The notes under the pieces: generated by a model
Databases searched by the model: none
What the model saw: the letters and a program-made list of their open reading frames with translations, nothing else
Told to the model about the DNA's origin: nothing
Position numbers and translations under genes: made by a program
Part shown: piece by piece, positions 24,750 to 35,840 of the stretch
Numbering within the stretch: position 1 is the first letter of the stretch
Layout of the letters: each line of letters begins with the position of its first letter
Origin: Welwitschia mirabilis
Taxonomy: Eukaryota; Gnetophyta; Gnetopsida; Welwitschiales
Direction of reading: 5' to 3'
Assembly (NCBI GenBank): GCA_051453625.1
Contig: JBOZIK010000001.1
Coordinates: 262,645,094-262,709,093, forward strand
DNA length: 64,000 nucleotides

Positions 24750-26774
24750 ACCAAATTTTATGTATGTAATAGATTATTTTAAGTAGTTTTATAAAACATT
24801 AGATAATTTTATGATAAATCTTGATGATAATGGAGAGCTAAGATGAATGACATAAAAACATGTGATCTTCATTACATTTTATAGAATTTTAAGTAATTTA
24901 CAGTATTTTCTAACTAAAGTAATAATCCTATAAACAAAAAGGCTAATGCAGTACATGAAATACTTTAGAACATCCTGTCATTNNNNNNNNNNNNNNNNNN
25001 NNNNNNNNNNNNNNNNNNNNNNNNNNNNNNNNNNNNNNNNNNNNNNNNNNNNNNNNNNNNNNNNNNNNNNNNNNNNNNNNNNNNNNNNNNNNNNNNNNNN
25101 NNNNNNNNNNNNNNNNNNNNNNNNNNNNNNNNNNNNNNNNNNNNNNNNNNNNNNNNNNNNNNNNNNNNNNNNNNNNNNNNNNNNNNNNNNNNNNNNNNNN
25201 NNNNNNNNNNNNNNNNNNNNNNNNNNNNNNNNNNNNNNNNNNNNNNNNNNNNNNNNNNNNNNNNNNNNNNNNNNNNNNNNNNNNNNNNNNNNNNNNNNNN
25301 NNNNNNNNNNNNNNNNNNNNNNNNNNNNNNNNNNNNNNNNNNNNNNNNNNNNNNNNNNNNNNNNNNNNNNNNNNNNNNNNNNNNNNNNNNNNNNNNNNNN
25401 NNNNNNNNNNNNNNNNNNNNNNNNNNNNNNNNNNNNNNNNNNNNNNNNNNNNNNNNNNNNNNNNNNNNNNNNNNNNNNNNNNNNNNNNNNNNNNNNNNNN
25501 NNNNNNNNNNNNNNNNNNNNNNNNNNNNNNNNNNNNNNNNNNNNNNNNNNNNNNNNNNNNNNNNNNNNNNNNNNNNNNNNNNNNNNNNNNNNNNNNNNNN
25601 NNNNNNNNNNNNNNNNNNNNNNNNNNNNNNNNNNNNNNNNNNNNNNNNNNNNNNNNNNNNNNNNNNNNNNNNNNNNNNNNNNNNNNNNNNNNNNNNNNNN
25701 NNNNNNNNNNNNNNNNNNNNNNNNNNNNNNNNNNNNNNNNNNNNNNNNNNNNNNNNNNNNNNNNNNNNNNNNNNNNNNNNNNNNNNNNNNNNNNNNNNNN
25801 NNNNNNNNNNNNNNNNNNNNNNNNNNNNNNNNNNNNNNNNNNNNNNNNNNNNNNAATAAATACCTCCTCCACCTTTAACTTTAATTTTATCTTTGTTTAC
25901 ATTAAAAATTCTTATGATAGGAGATTAAAGGGCTAAAGGTCCATTTATTTTTGTTAGAGAGAAATATCTTCCTTGGTGTTTGAATATGTATCCTTCATTG
26001 AGGTGTTGTTGCTTTGTAAAATGGATGTTGTTTTACTATTAATCAAATCTCTGTTTTTCTTTTTATGTTTTTTATTTTATAAATGTCCCTTATGGTTTAC
26101 ATTGCNNNNNNNNNNNNNNNNNNNNNNNNNNNNNNNNNNNNNNNNNNNNNNNNNNNNNNNNNNNNNNNNNNNNNNNNNNNNNNNNNNNNNNNNNNNNNNN
26201 NNNNNNNNNNNNNNNNTTGCTTTCATATTCTATCTGATATATCTAATAGCTTAAGTTAGTTTTGATTTGATAATGGATTTTTTTAATTGATCTAGATTAT
26301 ATAGATCTAATCTCTATGATAGGAGGATTTATTAATTGGATAAAAGTTGCATTTAGTTTAAACTTATATTTCATATGCATAGTGTATCTACTTGCATTGT
26401 TATTATTCATTATTATTTCATTCTACTTTAAGGATACATAGTATTTTATTTGCAAAATCAATTCTATTTTTTCTNNNNNNNNNNNNNNNNNNNNNNNNNN
26501 NNNNNNNNNNNNNNNNNNNNNNNNNNNNNNNNNNNNNNNNNNNNNNNNNNNNNNNNNNNNNNNNNNNNNNNNNNCATAGTGTATCTACTTGCATTATTAT
26601 TATTCATTATTATTTCATTCTACTTTAAGGATACATAGTATTTTATTTGCAAAATCAATTCTATTTTTTCCTGTCTATTTCTTTAATGAGAATATGACAT
26701 TTAAGTTACTATATATTTGTGGTTGATAGGATTTTCTTGAGAACATAATGCTTACATAAATATGCACTATAAAG
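24750..26774 (+). repeat. 5' LTR of element C, first copy (gapped)
   Basis: Starts accaaattttatg (about ten bases into the LTR, the first bases fall in the N run) and ends ...tgcactataaag. Gaps at 24983-25854, 26106-26216 and 26475-26574. The last is flanked by the same 97 bases (26378-26474 and 26575-26671). Comparison with the ungapped second copy (27753-28861) suggests the 872-N gap hides only some 265 bases. Confidence 0.7.
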
Positions 26775-26777
26775 TCT

Positions 26778-26795
26778 TAGCATCATTACTAGAGA
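26778..26795 (+). promoter_or_regulatory. Primer-binding site, first copy, element C
   Basis: tagcatcattactagaga three bases after the LTR end; a decayed TGGCGTCATTGCC-like site. The same string occurs at 28865 (second copy) and, next to a gap, at 27105. Confidence 0.65.
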
Positions 26796-27752
26796 AGACT
26801 ACTTAAATCTTGAGGATTCTCATTACTCAGGTAACTGCTTTGGATTTCAGTTCAAGTATTTACTTATAGTAGTATTACATTTTCATAATAGAAACATAGG
26901 TTTTTTTTTTTTTACAATTTTCATTTTGTTTTCCAAAATAAACATTGTATTATTCCTCTCATCATCTAAATGATGTGCAATGAAAATGACCTATATGCCT
27001 TAGGNNNNNNNNNNNNNNNNNNNNNNNNNNNNNNNNNNNNNNNNNNNNNNNNNNNNNNNNNNNNNNNNNNNNNNNNNNNNNNNNNNNNNNNNNNNNNNNN
27101 NNNNGCATCATTACCAGAGAAGACTACTTAGAGCTTGAGGATTATCATTGCTCAGGTAACTGCTTTGGATTTCAGTTCAAGTATTTACTTGTAGTAGTAT
27201 TACATTTTCATAATAGAAACATAGGTTTTTTTTTTATAGTTTTCATTTTATTTTCCAAAATAAACATTGTATTATTCCTCTCATCATCTAAATGATGTGC
27301 AATGAAAATGACTTATATGCCTTAGGGTTTTTGATTTTCTTAAGAAATAGTGTTTTCTTATCATTCCTTTGTCATCTAGATTATTAAATGAATGAATTTT
27401 ATTTTATGTTATTTCATGTTTTTTTTGAGTTTTTTATTTTTTATGTGTATTGTCATTTAGGTATATCATCTAGATAACTAAAGTAATAATGCATATAAAA
27501 ATGGAACAGAGCATGTTGGCATATGGTAAATTTTGATAAAAGGATAAAATACAAAAAAGAGTAGCTATTAATCATGGAAAATATCTAAGAAGACTTAATC
27601 TACTATGAACTTAACCTAGGTATGCACATCCCAGATACACAAAATACTTTAAAAATTTAATAAGAATATTTTTATACAATTTTTATTTTTGAATATAATT
27701 TTTTAAAATAAAAATTTTAAGAGATAGTTTAAAAGAAAGTTATTTTATTACA
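26796..27752 (+). other. Leader, first copy, element C
   Basis: Same sequence as 28883-29515, including aacttaacctaggtatgcac near 27610. Gap 27005-27104 is flanked by about 220 bases of near-identical sequence (26779-27004 and 27105-27326), a likely assembly duplication. At about 27752 the sequence jumps back into the LTR, which marks the tandem duplication joint. Confidence 0.7.
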
Positions 27753-28134
27753 ATGTAATCTTCATTACATTTTATAGAATTTTAAGTGATTTATAATATT
27801 TCCAAACTAAAGTAACAATCCTACAAACAAAAAGGCTAATGTAGTACATGAAATACTTTAGAAAATCTTATCATTCACCTTATTGTTTAGACTACTATAT
27901 GGATAACAAAAATAATTAGGCTAAGAAGGATGTTAACAAGATTAATCTGGTAGTTGATGTGGAACTCTTATGATGTGGCATCATCTCTTGTGATGTTTGA
28001 ATAACTAGAAGAATGATACTTGAGGTAAATTCTTCATCAAACTTCACCAAACTCTTACAATTTATCTCACACTTTCTTACATGGTTATTAGGATTATTTA
28101 TGCATTTATTAGCCTTTTTTAATTTTAGAGTCTA

Positions 28135-28149
28135 TTTTGTAATAAATAC
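28135..28149 (+). promoter_or_regulatory. Putative LTR promoter (TATA-like), element C
   Basis: ttgtaataaatacc lies at the same LTR position as tgtaaataaatacc (about 41588), tatagtaaatatc (40625) and others. It is followed by a C/T-rich stretch (tcctccacc). This is the best candidate for the TATA box and transcription start of the family; not tested. Confidence 0.4.
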
Positions 28150-28864
28150 CTCCTCCACCTTTAACTTTACTTTTATCTTTGTTTACATCAAAAATTCTCA
28201 TGATCGAAGATTGAAGGACTAAAGGTCCATTTATTTTTGTTATAGAGAGATATCTTTCTTGGTGTTTGAATATGTATCCTTCATTGAGGTGTTGTGGCTT
28301 TGTAAAATGGATGTTGATTTACTTTTAATCGAATCTCTATTTTTCTTTTTATATTTTTATTTTGTTTATGTCCCTTATGGTTACATTGCTTTTGATTTTG
28401 TGACAACTTCTCTAGTGATATAGATCATGAGGACAACTTTGTAAAGGTTGACATTACTAATTTAGATGCATTGGATTTTATTTTTTATATTGACTTTGCA
28501 TTTTTTTCATATTCTATTTGATGTATCTGATAGCTTAAGTTAGTCTTGATTTAATAATGGCTTTTTTTAATTGATCTACATTATATAGAGTTAATCGCTA
28601 TGATAGGAGGATTTGTTAATTGGATAAAAGTTGCATTTAGTTTAAACTTATATTTCATATGCATAGTGTATCTACTTGCATTGTTATTTTGCATTATTAT
28701 TTAATTCTACTTTAAGGATACATAGTATTTTGTTTTCAAAATCAATTCTCTTTTTTCTCATTTTTGCCTTTAATGAGAATATGACATTTAAGTTACTATA
28801 TATTTATGGTTGATAGGATTTTCTTAAGAACATAATGTTTACATAAATATGCACTATAAAGTCT

Positions 28865-28882
28865 TAGCATCATTACCAGAGA
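28865..28882 (+). promoter_or_regulatory. Primer-binding site, second copy, element C
   Basis: tagcatcattaccagaga, the best-kept primer site in the window, three bases after the LTR end. Changing the A/T decay positions back gives a tRNA-Asp type site as in Athila/Tat elements; this is inference from the comparison of copies. Confidence 0.65.
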
Positions 28883-29539
28883 AGACTACTTAGAACTTGA
28901 GGATTCTCATTGCTCAGGTAAGTGCTTTAGATTTCAGGTCAAGTATTTAATAGTAGTAGTATTATATTTTCATAATAGAAACATAGGTTTTTCTTTTTAC
29001 AATTTTCATTTTGTATTCCAAAATAAACATTGTATTATTCCTCTCATCATCTAAATGATGTGCAATGAACGTGACCTATATGCCTTAGGGTTTTTTATTT
29101 TCTTAAGAAATAATGTTTTCTTATCAGTCCTTTGTCATCTAGATTATTAAATGAATGACTTTCATTTTGTAATATTTCATGTTTTTTTTGAGTTTTTTAT
29201 TTTCTGTGTGTATTTTCATTTAGGTATATCATCTAGGTAACTAAAGTAATAATGCATACAAAAATAGAATTGAGCATGTTGGCATATGGTAAATTCTAGT
29301 AAAAGGATAAAATACCAAAAAGTGTAGCTATTCATCATGAAAAATATCTAAGAAGATTTGATCTACTATGAACTTAACCTAGGTATGCACATCCCAAATA
29401 CACAAAATACTTTAAAAATTTAATAATAATATTTTTATACAATTATTATTTTTTAATCTAATTTTTTAAAATAAAAATTTTAAGAGATACTTTAAAAGAA
29501 AGTTATTTTATTACAATGTTAATTTCATTATAAAAATAA

Positions 29540-30990
29540 AAAAAAAGTTTCTTCACCTAATCCCCCTATTGTTATCAAAAACTTTACTATTATTCCCATA
29601 AATCCTAATTCTCATCTCACCCTTAAAGAACTCATAGTAAATAAGAAATGTGAAATTCAAACCTCTTTTGACCTACCTCTTGATGACTATGTTGAGTTAA
29701 GAAATTCAAATGCCTATCTTATTTTTAAANNNNNNNNNNNNNNNNNNNNNNNNNNNNNNNNNNNNNNNNNNNNNNNNNNNNNNNNNNNNNNNNNNNNNNN
29801 NNNNNNNNNNNNNNNNNNNNNNNNNNNNNATTAGAAAGCAGTGAATATCCCTTACAACATATAGCTAACATCAAATAATTAGTACTTACTTCCTGAAATG
29901 GTAAAAAAAAAATTATGATTACATTAATATGGTTGTTTTTCCTATCACTTTAAAAGAAAAAGTAAAACTATGATTAAGAGCTATTCTACATAAAATATTA
30001 AAAACATGAAATCAAGTTTAAGATTCATTTGTAAAAAATATTTATAAGTGAAGCAATCATAAGAAAAATAAATAAATAAGTAACTAACTCTTAAAAACAA
30101 TCTAATGAATATTATGTCTCCACTTTCGAGAGATTTTTCATGGCCATACATTTTAATACTATAAATGTTTTTACTTAAGATGAATTACTATATTACTTTT
30201 ATATTAGACTTAATAGCTAAACAAAAAAACACAAAGATTTTTGATGTGGAAGAAACTTAATGAATCTCATATTAAATAGTGGATAGAAAGTGTTAGAAGA
30301 ACTAGTAGAAGTAACTTAGACATGGCCTAAACCATCATCTAAAGAGAATTATATAGTAGCCTAAATTATAAAAGACATTAAAAAAGTTAAACAATAAAAT
30401 AAAGAAGTAAAAATAGATAAAGAATCAGCAAATGTTATTTAAGATTTTAATACAATACTAAAAAAATACACTCAAATGATTTTAGATGCTAAGGTGGCAA
30501 CTGAAAAAAGTGTAGTTGTGGTTTCAACTTGGGATTTGTATGAACATAGTTACCATGTAACAAAATATTATATTTTACTTCTAGCCTTTAAATAAAATAT
30601 TTATAAAGAGGTGTGTGCATTTAATTATAGGTCTTAAAACTTTATAAATTAAAACCAAAACCAAAATCAAAATCAGAGTTAAAATCAAAACCAATTTCAA
30701 CCTAAGATAAGTTGATAAACAAATTTTCAATCTTTTAAAAAAAAATTTAAAAACTTTTAAGCAAATGATCCCAATTTTCAATCATTTAGGAATAGATTAG
30801 AGAATGCTAACTTTAAAACAAATAACTTAAACTTCCAACTAAGCAACTCTAATTATTAAGTAAGCATATCCAGCCCACAAAACCAAAATGATTCACTTAT
30901 AAATTTCATTAATGAGTTAAGAATATCTCAAGAGAAGATAAATTCAAATATTAAAGATCTTAGTAATGTCCTACAACAAACTATGTTTAC
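29540..30990 (+). pseudogene. gag: gag remnant of element C
   Basis: The N-terminal region is quite readable: L-T-L-K-E-L-I near 29620, then F-D-L-P-L-D-D-Y-V-E-L near 29670-29700. Gap 29730-29829 follows. The zinc-knuckle position near 30523-30570 reads W-D-L-Y-E-H-S-Y-H-V-T-K-Y-Y: three of the four ligands are gone, only His remains. An N/K/Q-rich stretch follows. The minus-strand frame at 30581-30781 is a shadow of it. Confidence 0.7.
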
Positions 30991-31189
30991 TAATCAAAGA
31001 CATAAGGATCACTTACAACATAACTTTTACTAAACCCTAATGAAGTTAAAAAATATTGTAAGGTTACGATAAGAAGTAAAAGTGATAAACACATCTTAGA
31101 GGCTTGAACATCCCAAAGCAATAAAAATGAATAGGAATAAGAAGATATTGAAATCTTAAAAAATCATACTTTCTCTTCTCCTTTAAATG

Positions 31190-32650
31190 ATAACAAGAAA
31201 AATTCTTCTCAAGATAAAGGTAAGAAACCTGCTATTACTTGGCTTAAGATATTAAGTAAAAATCCTAAATTTGATAAACATCTTAAATTCTTAATNNNNN
31301 NNNNNNNNNNNNNNNNNNNNNNNNNNNNNNNNNNNNNNNNNNNNNNNNNNNNNNNNNNNNNNNNNNNNNNNNNNNNNNNNNNNNNNNNNNNNNNNNNNNN
31401 NNNNNNNNNNNNNNNNNNNNNNNNNNNNNNNNNNNNNNNNNNNNNNNNNNNNNNNNNNNNNNNNNNNNNNNNNNNNNNNNNNNNNNNNNNNNNNNNNNNN
31501 NNNNNNNNNNNNNNNNNNNNNNNNNNNNNNNNNNNNNNNNNNNNNNNNNNNNNNNNNNNNNNNNNNNNNNNNNNNNNNNNNNNNNNNNNNNNNNNNNNNN
31601 NNNNNNNNNNNNNNNNNNNNNNNNNNNNNNNNNNNNNNNNNNNNNNNNNNNNNNNNNNNNNNNNNNNNNNNNNNNNNNNNNNNNNNNNNNNNNNNNNNNN
31701 NNNNNNNNNNNNNNNNNNNNNNNNNNNNNNNNNNNNNNNNNNNNNNNNNNNNNNNNNNNNNNNNNNNNNNNNNNNNNNNNNNNNNNNNNNNNNNNNNNNN
31801 NNNNNNNNNNNNNNNNNNNNNNNNNNNNNNNNNNNNNNNNNNNNNNNNNNNNNNNNNNNNNNNNNNNNNNNNNNNNNNNNNNNNNNNNNNNNNNNNNNNN
31901 NNNNNNNNNNNNNNNNNNNNNNNNNNNNNNNNNNNNNNNNNNNNNNNNNNNNNNNNNNNNNNNNNNNNNNNNNNNNNNNNNNNNNNNNNNNNNNNNNNNN
32001 NTATTACTTGGCTTAATATATTAAGTAAAAATCCTAAATTTGATAAACATCTTAAATTCTTAATGAAAACTATAAGCATAAATTTATCATTTTAAAAACT
32101 TTTGCAAGATAATCCTAAATATTATAAATTATGGAAATATCTAATTAGGAGAAAATAAAAATGAACTATACCTAGTAAAGTCTTCCTAGCCTAATCTATA
32201 ACCAACTTAGCCTAATAAAAATGTTCAAAGTTTAAGGATATAGGGGTATCAACTATTATTATCACTTTAAAAAAAAAACAAAAGAATAAAGAAAGCCTTA
32301 ATTAATATAGAAGAAAGTGTTAACATTATGACATTATGGATTTATCAAATAGTTGATTTAAAAAGTAGAAGTAAGCCTTCTAAAAGTAAATACATTAGTG
32401 AAAAAACCTTTAGGCATAATCAAAGGTTTAATAATTCAAATAAAAGAAGCATTCTATCCTATAGATGTGGATGTAATTAAAGTTAAGCATAATGGATTTT
32501 ATCCATTACTTCTAGGTAGAGATTTTTGTACAATACCATTGATACCAAAACTAGAATGATGAAATTTTACTTAGGAAATAAGAAGTTTACTCTTAGAGTA
32601 ATTGATACTACTGAAAAGAATTTAGGTGATTAGTTCAATATTAAAGGAGA
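31190..32650 (+). pseudogene. Protease region of element C (gapped)
   Basis: Pre-protease and protease parts of the polyprotein. Gap 31296-32001 is bordered by the same 62 bases on both sides (31233-31295 and 32002-32063), so the true gap content may be nil. P-K-Y-Y-K-L-W then I-P-S-K-V-F-L-A near 32110-32200 match copies B and E. The catalytic site reads I-N-I-E-E-S-V-N-I-M near 32296-32330 (Asp to Asn, Gly to Glu), so inactive. Confidence 0.7.
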
Positions 32651-32902
32651 GATCAAGCCTAGCTTATTTTCACAACATTTTCCACTTAATAAAATATGGT
32701 TAATGCTTCATAAATTAATCTTCTTTGATAATCCACACAAAGTACAAAACTTGAAAGCTTTTGATGATAATCAACTTAACTATGAGCATTTAGGAATTGA
32801 CTATTTTGGTTAAGAGAGTAGAAAAATTGAAACTATAAATTGTGTAAAAGTTAAAAATCTAAATAAAAGTAATATTTATTATTTTAAGTGATGTTGTTCA
32901 CT

Positions 32903-32922
32903 ACTATCATCTAGATGATAGT
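32903..32922. other. Perfect 20-base palindrome in the protease-RT linker of C
   Basis: ACTATCATCTAGATGATAGT equals its own reverse complement. Decayed counterparts sit at the same place in B (20024-20040), D (45291-45312) and E (49266-49283 and 50091-50108). It lies in a region that should be coding. Role unknown. Confidence 0.85.
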
Positions 32923-33059
32923 TTGAGACTATAGGTAACTTTGAGAAATATTCAATAGAAAATAAAAACCTAAGTTTAAATCTGAAACCTTTAACTAGTA
33001 AACTAAAATATATATTTCTATAAAATGATTAGAATAAAACTTTGATAATAAATGGGAAT

Positions 33060-33655
33060 TTTTCCCTAATAAGAGTTGATTTTAATCTCACTTTTGAAAT
33101 CTAAGTTTAATGCATTTACTTGGTCCCATAAAGATTTAATAGCCATTAATACCTTTATTATTCAACATAAAGTATACTTTGAGGATAATGCAAAACCTAT
33201 TAGGCAACCTCAATGTAAACTAAATTTAGCCCTTAAGCAACTCATAAAAAATATAATCATTAAATTAATGGACAATAGAATTATTTACACCCTATCTAGT
33301 AGTGAGTGGACTAGCTCTTTAATGGTAGTACCTAATAAAGGTGGGAAGTGAAGAATGTGTATTAATTTTAGAAAATTAAATGAAGTAACCAAGAAAGATC
33401 ATTGTTCTTTATATTTTTTTAATTATATTCTTATTAGAACTCAAGGATGTACTTTTCATTACTTTATTAATGGATATCGTAGTTATAATCAAGTTTGTAC
33501 TTCTAGTGAGAATATGGCTAAAATTATGTTTACTTTATCTTTTAGAACTTTCACTTTTAGACATATGCCTTTTAGACTTTGTAATGCTCCTATTACTTTT
33601 CAACATGTAATGCTGTGTATTACTTATGATATGTTAGAGGATTGAATATAAAACT
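33060..33655 (+). pseudogene. pol: Reverse transcriptase of element C, best-preserved frame
   Basis: One frame is open from 33076 to 33645 except for a single TGA at 33352-33354, where related elements have Trp (TGG to TGA). Boxes in order: E-D-N-A-K-P-I-R-Q-P-Q at 33181-33213, I-I-K-L-M-D-N-R-I-I-Y, V-V-P-N-K-G-G-K, M-C-I-N-F-R-K-L-N-E-V-T-K-K-D, G-Y-R-S-Y-N-Q-V near 33475, F-R-H-M-P-F-R-L-C-N-A-P near 33556-33590. The catalytic F-M-D-D reads F-I-Y-N near 33657-33670, so activity is lost. This frame gives the firmest link to the Athila branch. Confidence 0.9.
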
Positions 33656-34420
33656 TTATATACAACTTCTTAATCTATGGTAAAAACTTTGAACAAATCT
33701 TAGAAAGGTTAGGAAAAGTCCTTAATAGGTGCATTACTCTATTTGAGTTGGGAGAAAGTTTTCTTTTTAGTTCATAGTGAAATTATGTTAGATCACCATA
33801 TTTATAATAAAGGAATTAGGATGAACCTTGAAAATATTAGTATCATTAAAAGTATAACTCCTATAATATATGTTAAACAAGTTTAACCCTTTCTTGATCA
33901 TTGTAATTTTTATTATCATTTCATTTAAGATTATGGTAAAATTTTAAAACCCATTTACTTGTTACTTGAAAAGAAAGATAAATTTAATTGGAATGAATCT
34001 TGTTAGCTTAAATTTGACATACTTAAAGATAAAATATTTTTCACATCTATTGTAATAGGATCTACTTAGAATAAATATTTTAATTAATTTGTGATGCTAG
34101 TAACATTGTTCTAGGTGGGATGCTTAGATAAAAATATGAAAATGATTTTAAGATTGTATCTTAGCATATTAAAACTTTATATAAAACTCAAATGAATTAT
34201 GCTACTATGGAAAAAGAAATTTAGTGATTATATTTTTCTTTGATACTCTTAGACATTATCTTTTAGGATTTCATACAAATTTTTATAGTAACTATGTAGT
34301 AATCATATACCTATAACCAAGAAATATTTTAGTTCTAGGATTATTAGATGGATCCTCCTCATGTAAGAATTTAATTTAACTATCAGTGATAAAGTAGGAA
34401 ATCATAATAGTATAGCATAT
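33656..34420 (+). pseudogene. RT end and RNase H remnant of element C
   Basis: F-L-D-H-C-N-F-Y-Y-H near 33889-33920 (end of RT), then C-D-A-S-N-I-V-L-G-G near 34091-34120, the A-T-M-E-K-E position near 34201-34220, and I-I-R-W-I-L near 34341-34360. RNase H would remove the RNA strand during reverse transcription. Stops and frameshifts make it inactive. Confidence 0.75.
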
Positions 34421-35840
34421 CATTTGTTACATATTTCTTTCTATCTTAATGATCTTATGGTTAATGATTCTTCTTCACATGAACAATGTTTTACCATATC
34501 TTCTACTCATCCTCCTCCTTGTTATGTTAACATTGTTAATTACCTTATTACCTTAAAAATTCCACAGCATTAAACTTATAATTAAAGAAAATACTTTCTC
34601 TATAAAATAGGTGATTATGAATGGATAAAGCCACATTTTTATCATAGGTAAAAAGACCAAATCATGCAAAAATGTGTACCTCAATAGGAAAAATATGACA
34701 TTCTTCATCTCTACCATAGTGATATTTATAAAGGTTATTTTAGTGAATAAAAAAAGCTATCAAAATCTTAACTCTAGTTTGAATTATCCTACTCTTTTTC
34801 GAAACTCTTTTGATTTTACTAGAATATGTGATGCTTGTCAATGTTATGGTAGCCTTATCAGTTCTCAATTAATATCTTGTAAAACTATTCTTGATTGTGA
34901 GCCTTTTGTTTTTTGGGAAATTGATTTTATAGGTACCATTAAAACACCCTCTAATGAAAGAAACTACATTTTAGTAATTGTTGATTATGATACTAAATGA
35001 GTTGAAGTTATTCCTACTTTTATGAATAATGAATAAACTATTTGTACTTGTCTTAAAAATTATATTTTTCAGCATTTTGGTTTTCTTAGATTTATCATTA
35101 GTAATCAAGAAACTCATTTTATTAATTAACTTTTTTGAAAACTTCTTTTATCCATTAGGATAGAACATAGAGTACTTATCATCCACAAATCAATGGTTAA
35201 GCTAAAAATGCAAATAGAAAAATTAAGAAAATGCTATAAAAAATTATCTGTGTTAATAACAAATCTTAGGATTTTAAGATTAATAATGTTCTTTAGACTC
35301 ATCATACTACTTATTATATTTCTCTTGATTTTACACCTTATGAACTTGTATAAGGAAAAGTTTGTATTTTACCTATTGATGTAGGTTATAACTCTTATTA
35401 TTTTTTTCATTAGCTTAATATTGTAAATTTTCATGAGAATCTTAAACATATATTAATCCAACTTGATTACCTACATGAAATGTATACTGCTATTATACAT
35501 CATCAACTAATTCAAAAAGCCCAAGCTAAGTTTAAACATGATAGGAAGTTACTTCATAAAAAGTTTGAACCTAGTTAACTTGTCTTTTTATAAAATACTA
35601 TAGTACATCTTTTACATAACAAGTTAACCTCTAAATGGTTAGGCATTTATCTTGTAGGAAAAGTAAATTCTAATGGCTATATTAATATTTTTGACTTAGA
35701 AACTAAGGAGATTCATAAAGTTAATGGATAAAGGTTAAAAATATATGAAAAATCTTTCAATGCAGCCTTCAACATAGTAGAAGCAATCATTTTGGAGATT
35801 TTCCTTAATAAGAAGAACTTTCATCCTATCATTATTTGAA
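34421..35840 (+). pseudogene. Integrase remnant of element C
   Basis: An open stretch at 34674-35000 contains the second half of the zinc-binding motif (C-D-A-C-Q-C-Y-G-S-L, near 34829-34860) and the start of the core (W-E-I-D-F-I-G-T, near 34915-34940, keeping the first catalytic Asp). It ends at a TGA where relatives have Trp (T-K-W-V-E). The second site reads I-S-N-Q-E-T-H-F (Asp to Asn) near 35098-35120. Near the third site A-K-N-A-N-R-K-I shows Glu replaced by Lys. Two of three catalytic residues are thus lost. Confidence 0.8.

Larger units (their letters stand above)
27753..29515 (+). repeat. Second copy of tandem duplication (LTR 3' part plus leader), element C
   Basis: From 27753 (aatgtaatcttcattac) to 29515 the sequence repeats 24860-27752: LTR from about base 120 to its end at 28861, primer site at 28865-28882, and leader. 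A few bases (aatgt) are common to all junctions, suggesting microhomology. The 69-codon frame at 28013-28222 is inside the LTR and is not a gene. Confidence 0.8.

Noticed and set aside
24943-25878. Frames of over 300 codons on both strands
   Set aside because: Nearly all codons are N from the gap 24983-25854.
28013-28222. 69-codon frame
   Set aside because: Lies inside the LTR; counterparts in other LTRs are not open.
26778-29480. CRISPR-like repeats, because short blocks recur
   Set aside because: The recurrences are one large tandem LTR/leader duplication plus gap-flank echoes; there are no regularly spaced repeats with unique spacers.
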